Assembly (NCBI RefSeq): GCF_900169365.1
Contig: NZ_FXZH01000023.1
Span: forward strand, 1-62,893
Direction of reading: 5' to 3'
Length of the DNA: 62,893 bases
From: Brevibacterium sp. 239c
GTDB lineage: Bacteria; Actinomycetota; Actinomycetes; Actinomycetales; Brevibacteriaceae
In this document: piece after piece, positions 52,608 through 61,970 of the stretch
Layout of the letters: the number at the start of each line of letters is the position of its first letter
How positions within the stretch are numbered: the first letter of the stretch is position 1
Notes under the pieces: generated by a model
Told to the model about the DNA's origin: nothing
Seen by the model: the letters and a program-made list of their open reading frames with translations, nothing else
The model's database searches: none
Position numbers and translations under genes: made by a program

Positions 52608-53513
52608 TCAGGCGTGGGCCGCGGCGAACTCGCGTGCGCCGTCGAGGTCTGCAGCGGACTTGATGGCGAAGGTCTCCACGCCCTTCATGGCGCGTCGAGC
52701 GATGCCGGTGAGGGTGCCGCCGGGGACGAGTTCGATCATCCCGGTGACTCCGGCGTTCAGTAGGGTCTCCTGGCACAGGTCCCAGCGGACCGGGTTCGTG
52801 ACCTGCTTGACGAGACGGCCGACGTAGTCCTGTCCGTCCTCGACGACGGTGCCGTCAGAGTTGCTGAGGATGGAAGTGGAAGGATCCGCGATCTCCAGCG
52901 CCGAGGCGGTGGAGGCCAGTTCAGCGGTCGCCGGAGCCATGAACTCGGTGTGGAAGGCACCGGCAACAGGCAAGGCGATGACGCGGGCCTTCGCCGGAGG
53001 GTTCTCGGCCAGCTTGTCGAGGTTCTCCTTCGACCCTGCTGCCACGGTCTGCCCACCGCCGTTGACATTGGCCGGGCTGGCCCCGGCAGCTTCGATCGCA
53101 GCCAAAACGTCCTCGGGGTCGCCGCCGACAACGGCTGACATTCCCGTTGGTGTGTGGGCGGCGGCGGATGCCATCCCGGCACCGCGGACGGCGACGAATC
53201 GCATGGCGTCAGACACTGTGAAGATCCCGGCGATCTGTGCGGCGGCGATTTCGCCGACCGAGTGACCGGCGACATATTCGGCTGTGGCGCCGAGTTCCGA
53301 GGCGCACGCGATCGCCGAGGCGACCAGCAGCGGCTGTGCCAGTGCGGTGTCTTTGATGGTCTCGTCACCGGATTCTGTTCCGTGCAGGCGCAGGTTGATC
53401 CCGGATGCGGCGGACAGTTCATCGATCTGTGCGGCGAAGGTCTCAAGTTCCAGGAAGGAACTCAGAAAGCCCGACTTCTGGGCACCTTGGCCCGGGCACG
53501 TGATAGCTAGCAC
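52608..53513 (-). CDS. fabD: Malonyl-CoA:ACP transacylase
   Basis: 301 residues. The nucleophile is Ser85 in AGHSVGEIAA, preceded by CPGQGAQKSG, and the catalytic His is in GAFHTEFMAPA. It moves malonyl groups from CoA to AcpP. The start is a GTG at 53513 with AGAGAA upstream. First enzyme gene of the operon, 55 bases after the regulator. Confidence 0.95.
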   Translation of the reverse strand: MLAITCPGQGAQKSGFLSSFLELETFAAQIDELSAASGINLRLHGTESGDETIKDTALAQPLLVASAIACASELGATAEYVAGHSVGEIAAAQIAGIFTVSDAMRFVAVRGAGMASAAAHTPTGMSAVVGGDPEDVLAAIEAAGASPANVNGGGQTVAAGSKENLDKLAENPPAKARVIALPVAGAFHTEFMAPATAELASTASALEIADPSTSILSNSDGTVVEDGQDYVGRLVKQVTNPVRWDLCQETLLNAGVTGMIELVPGGTLTGIARRAMKGVETFAIKSAADLDGAREFAAAHA

Positions 53514-53568
53514 TCAGTTCTCTTTTCGCTCGACTTCGCTGTTCAATCTAGTGGATGGATCTTTTGGA

Positions 53569-54768
53569 TCAGTGTGTTTTGTCGCTGTTCGACAATAGCC
53601 CGGCATCTGACAGTCGCCCGTAGACCAATGCGATGTGGATGACGAAGGCGTCGCGGGAGACCGTGGGGTCCAGTGCGATTGCCGAGGTGATCTTTCGGAG
53701 CCGGTATCTCACGGTATTCGGATGGACGGACAGCGCCTTGGCTGTGGCCTCTAGGGATGATCCGAATTCGACGTAGGCGCTGACGGTTTTGAGCAGCTGT
53801 CCCGTGCCGGAGGTCAGTGGTTCGTAGTACCTGCTGATGAGTTCGCCCAGCGCGACGCTGTCTCCGGCCAGGGCCCGTTCGGGCAGGAGCTCTTCTGCCC
53901 GAACCGGGCGGGGTGAGTCGGGACGAGCCGTCGCGGCCTTGAGCGCCATGATCGCAGCCTTCGCCGAGGTGGCGGCCTCCGCCAGGGACGGAACGCTGGG
54001 TCCGACGATGACCTCGGAAGGTCCGAAGCACTCGGAGAGATCTTCCACGGCGGTATCGAGGTCCGTGGCACCGCCGAGGACGATGAGCAGACGGTTGTCG
54101 TGAATGCCGACGAGTGCGTCATCGGCCCATTTGCGAGCCTTGCGGCGAATGACGTCGAGGCCGCGCTTGGCCGACCTCTGCGGGGCTCGTCCCACGAGGA
54201 CGCTGACGGGGCCCTCGGACTGCCAGCCGAAGGCAGCGGTGCGGCTGGCCAACTCATCCACGGAGTCACCGCGGACCAAGGCGTCGACGACCATCGCCTC
54301 TAAGCGAGCATCCCAGCTGCCTCTGGCCTCGGCCGCGCGGGCATAGACATCGGCGGCGGCGAAGGCGATCTCACGGGAGTAGACGAGAACGGCTTCCCTC
54401 AGCGCCGGCTGTTCGACCGGGCGGGCAATGTCGGGCACCCTCTCCTCAACGACTTCGACAACGATCTTGAGCAGCTGGAGGGTCTGCTGGAGGCTGATTG
54501 CGCGGATGAGGTCGCGCGGAGCGGACTTGAAGATCTCGCTGACGACGCGCAGATCGGTGTCGGGCTTGCGATACCAGTCGATGAACGACGTGATGCCCGA
54601 CTGGGCCAACAGTCCGACCCAGGAGCGATCCGATGGGGACATGCTGCGATACCAGGGGAGCCGAGCTTCGAGTCGCTGCAGGGTCACTGTGGAGAGGACT
54701 CCCACTCCTGCGCGCAGACGACGGGCCGTCTCTGCACGGCGCCGGAGCGTCTCGGCGTCAGTTGTCAT
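53569..54768 (-). CDS. fasR: PucR-type regulator of fatty-acid synthesis (FasR-like)
   Basis: 399 residues. The C-terminal PucR HTH (about 340-385; GSSLEATAKALSVHPNTVRYRL) is the clearest domain; the N-terminal 300 residues are a helical and GGDEF-like-related sensor region. In Streptomyces a PucR-like FasR upstream of fabD activates the fab operon, and position and architecture here match. It may sense acyl-CoA or acyl-ACP. The ATG at 54768 has no SD, and TAAAGT ends seven bases before it. A dyad lies upstream at 54801-54819. Confidence 0.88.
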   Translation of the reverse strand: MTTDAETLRRRAETARRLRAGVGVLSTVTLQRLEARLPWYRSMSPSDRSWVGLLAQSGITSFIDWYRKPDTDLRVVSEIFKSAPRDLIRAISLQQTLQLLKIVVEVVEERVPDIARPVEQPALREAVLVYSREIAFAAADVYARAAEARGSWDARLEAMVVDALVRGDSVDELASRTAAFGWQSEGPVSVLVGRAPQRSAKRGLDVIRRKARKWADDALVGIHDNRLLIVLGGATDLDTAVEDLSECFGPSEVIVGPSVPSLAEAATSAKAAIMALKAATARPDSPRPVRAEELLPERALAGDSVALGELISRYYEPLTSGTGQLLKTVSAYVEFGSSLEATAKALSVHPNTVRYRLRKITSAIALDPTVSRDAFVIHIALVYGRLSDAGLLSNSDKTH

Positions 54769-54800
54769 AGGCACCACTTTAAACGCTTTGTCACAATACG

Positions 54801-54819
54801 CTTGTGTGCGACACACAAG
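54801..54819. promoter_or_regulatory. Inverted repeat upstream of fasR
   Basis: CTTGTGT-N5-ACACAAG, a perfect 7-bp dyad 33 bases before the fasR start codon, with the -10-like TAAAGT between. It is well placed for autoregulation or for another regulator of the fab operon. Confidence 0.5.
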
Positions 54820-54837
54820 TGTTTGTCGGTTGAGACA

Positions 54838-54872
54838 AGTATGGCCGGAGTCTTGGCGACTCCGGCCATACT
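54838..54872 (-). terminator. Terminator after aceE
   Basis: Perfect 15-bp stem AGTATGGCCGGAGTC / GACTCCGGCCATACT with a five-base loop, 43 bases past the aceE stop; the following minus-strand sequence is only moderately T-rich. Confidence 0.82.
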
Positions 54873-54914
54873 CAGTGCGGTGTCATTGCACCACCTGCAC
54901 CTGGCTCGATGAGA

Positions 54915-57677
54915 TCAGGCGCCGGCTCCCTCGGTTGAACCCGAGGTGCCAGCGGAGACGTCGTCGAGCTGGTACTTCTGCGCCGCCTCGGCGGCCTTGT
55001 CGATCGAGATCGCGCCGGTGTCGGCCAAAGAGATCAGGGCCTGTGTCACGACCGAAGGCCCGTCGACGTGGTAGTAACGGCGCGCCGCTGGACGGGTGTC
55101 CGAGATCGCGTAGCCGTCGGTACCCAGGGACGTGAAGTGGCCGGGCACGTATTGACGGATCTGATCCGGAACCGCGCGCATGTAGTCCGAAGTCGCCACA
55201 ACAGGGCCCTCGGTCTCAGCCATCTTCTGTGTCACATACGGCACACGTGCCTCGACGTCGGGCTTGAGCAGTCGGTCGTCTTCGGCGTTGAGACCATCGC
55301 GACGCAGCTCTGTCCACGACGTCACTGACCATACGTCTGCCGAAACGCCCCAGTCCTCAGCCAGCAGCTCCTGGGCCTCGAGGACCCAGGGGACGCTGAC
55401 GCCTGAGCCCATGAGCTGGACCTTCGGGCCACCGTTATCGGGACCCCTCGACAGCAGGTACATGCCCTTGAGCACTCCATCGACGTCGAGATCCTCGGGT
55501 TCAGGAGGCTGGACCATCGGCTCGTTATACAACGTCAGGTAGTACAGAACGTTGGGGTCACGCTCATCTTCAGGGTCGTACATGCGATGGATGCCATCAC
55601 GCACGATCCGGGCGATCTCGTAGGAATAGGCGGGATCGTAGGACACGATCGACGGGTAGGTCGAGGCCAGCAGGTGCGAATGACCGTCACCGTGCTGCAG
55701 ACCCTCGGCCACCAGCGTGGTCCGACCTGCCGTGGCACCGAGAACGAAACCACGCGCCATCTGGTCCCCAGCGGCCCAGAAGAAGTCTCCGGTGCGCTGG
55801 AATCCGAACATCGAATAGAAGATGTAGAACGGAATCATCGGTTCGCCGTGCGTGGCATACGCGGTGCCGGCCGCAGTGAGTGCGGCAGTCGCGCCAGCCT
55901 CGTTGATGCCCACATGGAGCAGCTGGCCGTCGGTGGCTTCCTTATACGCAAGGAACAGGTCACGGTCGACCGAGATGTAGTTCTGTCCGTGCGGGTTGTA
56001 GATCTTCGCCGTCGGGAAGAACGAGTCCATACCGAAGGTACGGGCCTCATCGGGGATGATCGGGACAATGCGCTTGCCGAACTCCTTCTCCCGCATAAGG
56101 TCCTTGAGTACACGGACGAAGCCCATTGTGGTCGCGATCGTCTGCTTGCCCGAACCGCGCTTGCCGGCATCGAAGGCCTTGTCGGAAGGCAGTTTGAGAT
56201 CGATATGGGTGCTGCGTCGTTCGGGGGAGTAGCCACCCAGGGCCGCACGACGCTCCTGCATGTACTTGAGCTCCGGAGCGTCCTGCCCGGGGTGGTAGTA
56301 CGGAGGCAGCTTCGGGTTCTCCTCGAGATCCTTGTCCGAAATCGGGATCTGGAAGTGATCGCGAGCGAGCTTGAGATCGTCGACCGTGAGCTTCTTCATC
56401 TGGTGTGTGGCGTTGCGAGCTTCGAAATGAGGTCCCAGCGAGTAGCCCTTGACGGTCTTGACGAGGATGACGGTCGGCTGACCGGTGTGTTCGGCTGCGG
56501 CCTTGTATGCGGCGAAGACCTTGCGGTAGTCGTGGCCGCCGCGCTTGAGATTCCAGATCCGCTCATCGCTGTAGTCCTCGACCATGGCCTTGGTGCGAGG
56601 ATCACGCCCGAAGAAGTTGTCGCGGACGAAACCGCCGGACTCGCCCTTGTACGTCTGGTAGTCACCATCAGGGGTGGCGTTCATGAGGTTGACCAGCGCA
56701 CCGTCACGGTCCTTACCCAGGAGGGTGTCCCATTCGCGGCCCCAGACGACCTTGATGACGTTCCATCCGGCACCGCGGAAGTAGGCTTCGAGCTCCTGGA
56801 TGATCTTGCCGTTGCCGCGGACCGGTCCGTCGAGACGCTGCAGGTTGCAGTTGATGACGAAGTTGAGGTTATCGAGCTCTTCGAAGGCGGCGACATGAAG
56901 CATCCCACGGCTCTCCGGCTCATCGAGCTCACCGTCACCGAGGAACGCCCAGGTCTGCTGCTGCGAGGTGTCCTTGATACCGCGGTTGTGCATGTACTTG
57001 TCGAACTGCGCCTGGGCGATCGCGTTCATCGGTCCCAGACCCATCGACACCGTCGGGTGCTCCCAGAAGTCAGGCAGCTGGTGAGGGTGCGGGTAGGAAG
57101 GCAGCCCGCTGGGCTTGCCGTCGACTTGGTGGGACTGCTGCTGACGGAACCCGTCGAGATCCTGTTCGCTCATCCGACCTTCGAGGTAGGCACGAGCGTA
57201 CATTCCGGGCGAGGCATGTCCCTGGTAGAAGATGTGGTCGCCGCCGCCGGGATGGTCCTTGCCGCGGAAGAAGTGGTTGAGTCCGACTTCGTAGAGTGTG
57301 GCCGACGACGCGTAGGTCGAGATGTGTCCGCCGACCTCTACTCCGGGCCGCTGAGCGCGGTGGACGAGCATCGCTGCGTTCCAACGGTTCCAGCGCCTGT
57401 AGCGGCGCTCAACTTCTTCGTCGCCGGGGAACCACGGTTCGTTCTCGGGTCCGATGGTATTCACATAGTCGGTGGCTGTCAGGCTGGGCACGCCGATCTG
57501 CTTCTCTCGCGAACGCTGGAGCATCCGCAGCATGACGTAACGTGCACGTGATCGTCCGCCCTCGTCGATGAGGCCGTCCAGCGATGCCAGCCACTCCTCA
57601 GTCTCTTCGGGATCGATGTCGGGCACCTGGCTGGGCAGCCCGTTGAGTATCGGTCCGCCCTGTTTCCGATTGTCCAC
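54915..57677 (-). CDS. aceE: Pyruvate dehydrogenase E1, homodimeric type
   Basis: 920 residues, the full length of the single-chain E1. The thiamine-diphosphate motif is [12 protein letters not shown] followed by [15 protein letters not shown], and other conserved blocks such as [30 protein letters not shown] and the C-terminal [18 protein letters not shown] are intact. It decarboxylates pyruvate and passes the acetyl unit to lipoyl E2, which is not in the window. GTG start at 57677 with GAGAGGA upstream. It stands alone; DUF3052 is divergent 262 bases away. Confidence 0.96.
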   Translation of the reverse strand: MDNRKQGGPILNGLPSQVPDIDPEETEEWLASLDGLIDEGGRSRARYVMLRMLQRSREKQIGVPSLTATDYVNTIGPENEPWFPGDEEVERRYRRWNRWNAAMLVHRAQRPGVEVGGHISTYASSATLYEVGLNHFFRGKDHPGGGDHIFYQGHASPGMYARAYLEGRMSEQDLDGFRQQQSHQVDGKPSGLPSYPHPHQLPDFWEHPTVSMGLGPMNAIAQAQFDKYMHNRGIKDTSQQQTWAFLGDGELDEPESRGMLHVAAFEELDNLNFVINCNLQRLDGPVRGNGKIIQELEAYFRGAGWNVIKVVWGREWDTLLGKDRDGALVNLMNATPDGDYQTYKGESGGFVRDNFFGRDPRTKAMVEDYSDERIWNLKRGGHDYRKVFAAYKAAAEHTGQPTVILVKTVKGYSLGPHFEARNATHQMKKLTVDDLKLARDHFQIPISDKDLEENPKLPPYYHPGQDAPELKYMQERRAALGGYSPERRSTHIDLKLPSDKAFDAGKRGSGKQTIATTMGFVRVLKDLMREKEFGKRIVPIIPDEARTFGMDSFFPTAKIYNPHGQNYISVDRDLFLAYKEATDGQLLHVGINEAGATAALTAAGTAYATHGEPMIPFYIFYSMFGFQRTGDFFWAAGDQMARGFVLGATAGRTTLVAEGLQHGDGHSHLLASTYPSIVSYDPAYSYEIARIVRDGIHRMYDPEDERDPNVLYYLTLYNEPMVQPPEPEDLDVDGVLKGMYLLSRGPDNGGPKVQLMGSGVSVPWVLEAQELLAEDWGVSADVWSVTSWTELRRDGLNAEDDRLLKPDVEARVPYVTQKMAETEGPVVATSDYMRAVPDQIRQYVPGHFTSLGTDGYAISDTRPAARRYYHVDGPSVVTQALISLADTGAISIDKAAEAAQKYQLDDVSAGTSGSTEGAGA

Positions 57678-57939
57678 GGTGTGGTCCTCTCTTCCGCTCC
57701 ACGATCTTCGTTGGTGTCGAGATCTGGGTGATCAAGTGGAATGGAGAATCAAATCGTGATTGAGCCCAGGGTCCACCAGATACTCCCATCAGCCTAGTCC
57801 TCCGGCGCGAACTTCGCTGGAGAGAAATGTTGTGATCTCGGTGACGAGTTCATGGTCTTCGATACGCTTTGACGTGGATTGCGTCGCCTTGGCGCGCCGC
57901 CATTTGCGCCTTGAGCCCAGTTGACGGAACAATGAGGGC

Positions 57940-58383
57940 ATGAGTAACTCCTCTTCTGAAAGGACATCTTCCACGTCGACCCTCCCGAACGAGCTGGGCC
58001 AGAACCTTGGTTTGGCTGCGGGAGACTATGTGCAAGAAATCGGCTACGACGATGACGTCGACTTGGACCTGTGCCAGGCGATCGAAAACATCATCGGTGA
58101 CAAGATCGCAGACGGCGACGAAGACGGTGTCTTCGACGTCATTCTGATGTGGTGGCGCTCCGACGACGACGACCTCATTGATGGCCTCGTCGACGCGCAG
58201 GCCACATTGAAGGAAGGCGGAGCCGTCTGGCTACTGTCACCCAAGGCAAGTCGCCCCGGCCACATCAGCCCGGCCGACATCTCTGAGGCAGCTCCCACAG
58301 CTGGCATGCACGTGACCTCCACAGTCAGCGCTGCCGAATACTGGGCCGGCTTCCGTTTGGTGGGCAAAAAGAACTTCTCATGA
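57940..58383 (+). CDS. DUF3052 family protein
   Basis: 147 residues matching DUF3052: NLGLAAGDYVQEIGYDDDVD, GVFDVILMWWRSDDDDLID and EGGAVWLLSPKASRPGHI, with the AEYWAGFRLVGKK end. The function is unknown, but the gene is commonly linked to aceE in actinobacteria, as here. It overlaps the peroxiredoxin start (ATGA). Confidence 0.92.
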   Translation: MSNSSSERTSSTSTLPNELGQNLGLAAGDYVQEIGYDDDVDLDLCQAIENIIGDKIADGDEDGVFDVILMWWRSDDDDLIDGLVDAQATLKEGGAVWLLSPKASRPGHISPADISEAAPTAGMHVTSTVSAAEYWAGFRLVGKKNFS

Positions 58384-58850
58384 TCCTTCGGCCCGGAGAC
58401 CGGGCCCCTGATTTCTGCGTACCCGATCAGTTCGGGTCCACGCTCCACCTCGCCGAGGCGCTCCGTCAGTCGGCTGTCATCCTCGTCTTCTTTCCGTTCG
58501 CTTTCTCACCCGTCTGCGGTGATGAGGTCAGAGCCCTTGAAGACGTGAGACAGTCGCTGGCGACCGAGTCTGCACCGGTCGAGATCATCGCCATGTCCGT
58601 CGACTCCAAGTACACGCTCGCCGCGTGGTCACAGGCTCGTGAGATCGGCATTGATCTCGGTTCGGACTTCTGGCCCCACGGCGAGGTGGCTCGGTCCTAT
58701 GGAGTCTTCGACGCTGATCATGGTGTCGCCGAACGCGGCGTCTTCGTCATCTCCCAAACGGGTACGATCGTGAGCAGTCGTCAGGTTGCACGAACCGAAA
58801 CGCGTGACTTCACAGCTGACGTTGCTCAAGCACGAGCACTCAGCCGTTGA
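58380..58850 (+). CDS. ahpE: AhpE-like one-cysteine peroxiredoxin
   Basis: 156 residues. The peroxidatic cysteine is in FPFAFSPVCGDEVRALE near residue 46, where the usual Thr three residues before Cys is Ser (S-P-V-C), and the Arg partner is expected in the VARTETRD end. No resolving cysteine is evident, so it is likely a one-Cys enzyme reduced by a thiol partner. It detoxifies peroxides. Translationally coupled to DUF3052. Confidence 0.88.
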   Translation: MILRPGDRAPDFCVPDQFGSTLHLAEALRQSAVILVFFPFAFSPVCGDEVRALEDVRQSLATESAPVEIIAMSVDSKYTLAAWSQAREIGIDLGSDFWPHGEVARSYGVFDADHGVAERGVFVISQTGTIVSSRQVARTETRDFTADVAQARALSR

Positions 58851-58888
58851 GTCGATGCGATCATCGGATCATCAAGGAGGAATGAACT

Positions 58889-59293
58889 ATGGCCACCATC
58901 TTCACCAAGATCATCAACGGGGAGATTCCGGGCACTTTCGTCTACCAAGACGATGTGTGCGTGGCTTTCCTCGACGTCGCACCGATGACCGAGGGCCACA
59001 CCATGGTCGTCCCCCGGGAAGAGATCTCACACTGGATCGACGCAGACCAGGACCTGCTCGATCACCTGATGGCGGTGGCGAGGCAGATCGGACGTGCCCA
59101 GAAGGAGGCCCTCGACTGTGAGCGCATCGGCCTGCTCGTCGTCGGATATGAGGTCCCACATCTGCACATCCACGTCCTGCCGACGAACTCCATGGACGAT
59201 TTCGATATCTCCGATCGTGCGCCTATGCAGACCCCTGAGCAGCTGGCAGGGCCCGCCGAGAAGATTCGGCGAGCCCTGGAGCGGCAGTCCTGA
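58889..59293 (+). CDS. HIT-family nucleotide hydrolase
   Basis: 134 residues. The His triad is HLHIHVLP near residue 98, with the N-terminal IFTKIINGEIPGTFVYQDD and GHTMVVPREE blocks typical of Hint-like proteins. It hydrolyses AMP linked to amines or other small groups. GGAGG precedes the ATG. The start lies 38 bases after the peroxiredoxin stop. Confidence 0.93.
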   Translation: MATIFTKIINGEIPGTFVYQDDVCVAFLDVAPMTEGHTMVVPREEISHWIDADQDLLDHLMAVARQIGRAQKEALDCERIGLLVVGYEVPHLHIHVLPTNSMDDFDISDRAPMQTPEQLAGPAEKIRRALERQS

Positions 59294-59334
59294 TCAGTCG
59301 CTTCGATATCAGCGGTTTCGATATCCGCAGCTGA

Positions 59335-60105
59335 TCACTGCGGTTGACCTGCGTTCATGTTGAGGTAGTTCTCGAGTGAGTCTCGGACCAACTCGGCGCC
59401 TTCGACCCCGCCGTAGTTGGCTGCGAAACGAGGATCGCTGACATACATATCGGCCAGGCCGCGGACATATCCGTCGAGGTTCCCCGACGGATCTTCGGCA
59501 GGAGTCCCGGGTACGGCTCTGAGCCACTCGACATGACGTCGAGCCAGGTCCTGGCAACGATCTGATCCCGGGTCGGCCCCTGCCTCGGCGGCGTTGGTCC
59601 AGTCTTGGTTGAGTTCCTCGACCATGGCTTTCCACGACTGCTTATCCATGCTGGGAAGGGATTCCCACCATAGCGCTGATGTCTCATACGCCTCTCTGCC
59701 CCAGCGCTGCGTCACTTCTTCTTTGTGTCTGCGATGGTCGAATCCGTCGAACATTTCCTCTGCCATGAGAGGTTCACCTGCTTCCAATCGTGCGATGGTC
59801 GCGGTGACGGCGGCGATCTGCCTCTCGATCCGTGCACGCTCGCGTCCGAGGCTGTGCACATGGTCGCCCAATGCCGCTATCGGGTCGGCGGTGGCTTCGA
59901 GCGCCTCCGCGATCCGATTCAATGGCATCCCCAGCTCCTTGAGCAGGAGGATGCGCTGCAGGCGCACCAACCCTGTCTCGTCGTAGTAGCGATATCCGTT
60001 GTCGGCAGTGTACGTCGGTGGCAGTAAGCCGATTGCGTCATAGTGACGCAGCGTTCGGCTCGTTGTCCCCGTCATCCGTGCTGTTTCCTGTATGGACCAG
60101 TCCAT
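59335..60105 (-). CDS. TipAL-type MerR regulator with TipAS drug-binding domain
   Basis: 256 residues. The N-terminal MerR HTH (WSIQETARMTGTTSRTLRHY, then YRYYDETGLVRLQRILLLKE) is followed by a coiled-coil dimer helix and a C-terminal TipAS domain (about 125-245; WGREAYETSALWWESL, RHVEWLRAVPG). TipAS domains bind thiopeptides and other hydrophobic drugs. The ATG lacks an SD and the upstream promoter has the 19-base spacer typical of MerR regulation, so it is probably autoregulated. Confidence 0.9.
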   Translation of the reverse strand: MDWSIQETARMTGTTSRTLRHYDAIGLLPPTYTADNGYRYYDETGLVRLQRILLLKELGMPLNRIAEALEATADPIAALGDHVHSLGRERARIERQIAAVTATIARLEAGEPLMAEEMFDGFDHRRHKEEVTQRWGREAYETSALWWESLPSMDKQSWKAMVEELNQDWTNAAEAGADPGSDRCQDLARRHVEWLRAVPGTPAEDPSGNLDGYVRGLADMYVSDPRFAANYGGVEGAELVRDSLENYLNMNAGQPQ

Positions 60106-60112
60106 GACGATC

Positions 60113-60143
60113 AGCTTAGAAGTTGACGTCGCGTCAATGTCAA
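60113..60143 (-). promoter_or_regulatory. MerR-type promoter with 19-bp spacer and internal palindrome
   Basis: On the minus strand TTGACA (60138-60143), a 19-base spacer and TAAGCT (60113-60118), the latter ending seven bases before the regulator's ATG. The spacer contains the perfect dyad TTGACG-CGA-CGTCAA (60123-60137). Over-long spacers with a central dyad are the hallmark of MerR-controlled promoters. Confidence 0.8.
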
Positions 60144-60156
60144 CGCAGCAGTGGAA

Positions 60157-61350
60157 TCAGGCTGCGGCTCGGCTCTCGTCGAGGGCGGCGAGGAGATCAT
60201 CTGCCAGGTCATCGACGTGTTCGAGTCCGACAGAGAGCCGGATCAGACCGTCGCCGGGCTTGGCCGTGGCCGCGACCGGCCGGTGGGTCAGCGACGCCGG
60301 ATGCTGGATGAGTGTGTCGGCACCGCCCAGTGACACCGCGTGGACGACGAGGCTGCAGTGTTCGACGAAGCTGCGTGCGGCATCGAAGCCGCCGGCGAGT
60401 TCCATTGCGATCATGGCTCCACCACCGGACATCTGACGTCCAAGCAGCCCACGCGGATCCTGGCCTTCCAGGCCCGGGTAGTGGACTGCCGCGATGGCAG
60501 GGTGGCCGGCCAGACGCTGCGCGAGGTCACCGGCGGTCGTCTGTGCCGCTCGCATGCGCACGGCCAGGGTGCGCAGTCCCCTGTGGAGAAGGTAGGCACC
60601 CATGGGGTGGAGGAGTGCCCCAGTGATCGCGCGGACCTGTCGCAGGCGCATCGCCCAGTCGGAGTTGGTGGCGATGATTCCGCCCATGGCATCGCCATGA
60701 CCGCCCAGGTATTTGGTGGCACTGTGCAGAACCAGGACCGCACCGTGGGAGATGGGCTGCTGGAGCACGGGAGTGCAGAAGGTGTTGTCCACCAGCACCG
60801 GGACGTTGCCGGCGGCTGCGACGACACCATCAAGATCAACGAGATCGAGGCTGGGGTTGGCTGGGGTCTCGACGATGACGAGTCCTGTGTCGTCTTGGAT
60901 CGCCGAGGCGATGTCGGCTTCCTTTGCCCACGTGACGGTCGTGCCCAGCAGTCCCGATTCGAGGAGATGGTCACTTCCGCCGTAAAGGGGACGCACTGCA
61001 ACGATGTGGGGTGTTCCTGCGCTGACTGCTGCCAGGAGGGCCGCGGTCATTGCGGCCATGCCGGTGGCGAATGCGACCGCTTCGTCGGCGCGTTCGAGTT
61101 CGGCCAGGGCGGTCTCGAAGCGTGCGACGCCGGGCTGCCACAGGCGCTGGTAGACGGCCGAGTCGCCGTCCTTGAGCCGATGACCGGTGGCCAACCATTC
61201 GTAGGAGTCACCGCCGGTGGCGACATCGTTGACGGGGTTGGTGGTCGAGAGGTCGATGGCCGGAACGTGGACTCCTGCCTCGGTGAGGCCGTCCATTCCG
61301 CCGTGGACCATGAGCGTTTCTGGGTGCAGTGAGGTCATGACAGCATTCAA
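60157..61350 (-). CDS. PLP-dependent Cys/Met metabolism enzyme (gamma-lyase or cystathionine-type)
   Basis: 397 residues. The PLP lysine is in LHSATKYLGGHGD, with Asp in VLVDNTFCTP and the arginine in LIRLSVGLEH. It belongs to the cystathionine gamma-synthase/gamma-lyase/methionine gamma-lyase group. The active-site loop reads RPLYGGSDHLL; methionine gamma-lyases usually have Cys there, so this may not be a methionine gamma-lyase. Divergent Lrp regulator suggests control by an amino acid. The TTG at 61350 has a weak SD; an ATG at 61338 is an alternative. Confidence 0.85.
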   Translation of the reverse strand: MNAVMTSLHPETLMVHGGMDGLTEAGVHVPAIDLSTTNPVNDVATGGDSYEWLATGHRLKDGDSAVYQRLWQPGVARFETALAELERADEAVAFATGMAAMTAALLAAVSAGTPHIVAVRPLYGGSDHLLESGLLGTTVTWAKEADIASAIQDDTGLVIVETPANPSLDLVDLDGVVAAAGNVPVLVDNTFCTPVLQQPISHGAVLVLHSATKYLGGHGDAMGGIIATNSDWAMRLRQVRAITGALLHPMGAYLLHRGLRTLAVRMRAAQTTAGDLAQRLAGHPAIAAVHYPGLEGQDPRGLLGRQMSGGGAMIAMELAGGFDAARSFVEHCSLVVHAVSLGGADTLIQHPASLTHRPVAATAKPGDGLIRLSVGLEHVDDLADDLLAALDESRAAA

Positions 61351-61372
61351 GTCACTTCTGCTATGAACTGCA

Positions 61373-61388
61373 ATCCTCGGTCCAGGAT
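61373..61388. promoter_or_regulatory. Possible Lrp operator in the divergent region
   Basis: ATCCT-CGGTCC-AGGAT, a 5-6-5 inverted repeat in the 97-base gap between the lyase and Lrp genes. Its size resembles the roughly 15-bp dyads bound by Lrp proteins. Confidence 0.4.
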
Positions 61389-61447
61389 CTGTGATTTTTG
61401 GTTACACAATGAAAGTTTCTTGAATCTGCTATGCCAGAATGTGAGTC

Positions 61448-61924
61448 ATGTCGCAGAAAGTGGAACTCGATGATGTTGACCGCCAGCTGCTCAAAGCTCT
61501 CAGTGATGATGCCAGAGCATCCGGCACCGCTTTGGCTGCGGCTGTGGGCATCTCGGAGTCGACGGTGTCCCTTCGCCTCAAGCGCCTCAAGACCTTGGGC
61601 GTGATCCGAGGCTTTCGCGTCGACATTGATGCCGCAGCCATAGGTGTTCCACTCCAAGCTTTGATCTCAATCCGTCTGGCCAAGCATGACCGTGCGGAGA
61701 TCGACGCCTTCACAGCCGCAGCACCTCAGTTCCCGGGGGTTGTAAGGATGTATCACATGGCAGGAGCCGATGATTATCTGCTCCACATCGTCGCCACAGA
61801 CACCGAGGCGGTCCAATCCTTCGTCCTCGACTATCTCACCCGCTACCCGGCCGTCGCCCATACCCGAACCAACCTCATCTACAAGGTTCAAGACGGCACT
61901 GCATGGATCCCAGACGGTGCCTGA
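61448..61924 (+). CDS. Lrp/AsnC-family regulator
   Basis: 158 residues. N-terminal HTH (LDDVDRQLLKALSDDARASG, then TALAAAVGISESTVSLRL) and C-terminal RAM/ACT-like domain (VPLQALISIRLAKHD through VVRMYHMAGADDYLLHIVAT) are complete. It is divergent from the PLP lyase and probably controls it in response to an amino acid, as MdeR does for methionine gamma-lyase in Pseudomonas putida; the analogy is inference. Confidence 0.92.
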   Translation: MSQKVELDDVDRQLLKALSDDARASGTALAAAVGISESTVSLRLKRLKTLGVIRGFRVDIDAAAIGVPLQALISIRLAKHDRAEIDAFTAAAPQFPGVVRMYHMAGADDYLLHIVATDTEAVQSFVLDYLTRYPAVAHTRTNLIYKVQDGTAWIPDGA

Positions 61925-61970
61925 ACATCGCTGCGGTGCCGGAACACTGCTGAGAGTCCATACTTAAGCC

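Noticed and set aside
55587..57551. 654-codon frame on the plus strand opposite aceE
   Set aside because: Antisense shadow of a strongly conserved gene; no motif, no SD, and typical of high-GC DNA.
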